Source: Bacteroidales bacterium UBA6401 (GTDB lineage: Bacteria; Bacteroidota; Bacteroidia; Bacteroidales; UBA932). Taken from it: a stretch of DNA of 21,171 nt. Below, piece after piece: positions 21,081 to 21,171 of the stretch. The translations under genes were made by a program, and so were the position numbers. A model generated the notes under the pieces. It searched no databases. It was not told the DNA's origin and saw nothing but the letters and a program-made list of their open reading frames with translations. The stretch is taken from assembly GCA_002438635.1 (NCBI GenBank), contig DJPX01000030.1, positions 31,445 through 52,615 of the forward strand, written 5' to 3'. The stretch's first letter is position 1, and every line of letters begins with the position of its first letter.

Positions 21081-21112
21081 CGAATATAGGAAAAAACTTT
21101 CAGTATATCAAA
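21081..21112 (-). promoter_or_regulatory. Promoter of the OmpA-like lipoprotein gene
   Basis: On the minus strand TTTG (complement of 21109-21112), a 20-base spacer and TATATTCG (complement of 21081-21088) give a -33/-7 pair with one deviation in the -7 box. The mRNA leader would be about 30 bases. The minus-strand string TAAATTTG (complement of 21109-21116) is an alternative -7 box. Confidence 0.45.
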
Positions 21113-21116
21113 TTTA

Positions 21117-21171
21117 ATGACGTTTTGGATGTGGAAAAGGGTATAAAAAGGTATAAATGACATTTTTGGTT
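21117..21171. other. Right edge, no gene seen
   Basis: The last 55 bases hold no supported coding region. They lie upstream of the OmpA-like gene and may contain further promoter sequence. Confidence 0.4.

Overview
The window looks like a piece of a Bacteroidota chromosome, most likely order Bacteroidales. The evidence is the gene content (a DUF4293 membrane protein, a SPOR lipoprotein ahead of leuS, tandem YitT proteins, a stand-alone Clp_N protein next to gyrA, astacin and C10-type lipoprotein proteases) and promoters of the TTTG-N19/20-TAnnTTTG type, with -7 boxes in front of most transcription units. No tRNA, rRNA or CRISPR array was seen.

Layout. (1) 1-492 has no gene. It holds a leftward promoter at its edge, a short tandem repeat and two hairpins in front of an IS110-family transposase. 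(2) 493-1733 is that transposase, split by a -1 shift at a run of nine A. A structured non-coding stretch follows to about 1930. (3) 2005-3620 is a two-gene unit: an astacin-like (M12A) lipoprotein protease and an ATGA-overlapping small lipoprotein, closed by a strong terminator. (4) 3689-5892, minus strand, is an operon running LytTR membrane regulator -> DUF4293 protein -> uridine-phosphorylase-like enzyme. (5) 5960-7210 is a FabF-type ketoacyl synthase, divergent from that operon. (6) 7210-8534 is a 1,325-bp insert bounded by two 59-bp copies of the fabF 3' end. It carries the remains of a C10 (streptopain-type) protease and an overlapping lipoprotein gene. (7) 8535-9068 is a Clp_N-only protein, divergent from gyrA (9246-11759) and a secreted TPR protein (11772-13091). 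(8) 13092-14036 is phoH, divergent from a SPOR lipoprotein-leuS-yitT-yitT operon (14112-19206) that ends in a long hairpin. (9) 19308-19748 is a small AraC-type regulator whose 3' end overlaps an antisense RluA-type pseudouridine synthase. That gene lies downstream of an OmpA-like lipoprotein gene (to 21042).

Most of the window is ordinary housekeeping (gyrA, leuS, fabF, phoH). The accessory signal lies in 1-3620 and 7210-8534. Both regions contain a lipoprotein protease whose stop codon overlaps the start of a small lipoprotein gene. The second pair was inserted so that the end of fabF was duplicated, the pattern of an element or imported fragment that targets a gene's 3' end and rebuilds it. 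The most useful observations are this 59-bp duplication, the repeated protease/lipoprotein arrangement, a terminator-like hairpin inside the first codons of the rluA-type gene, and the hairpin-buried promoter of the IS110 transposase.
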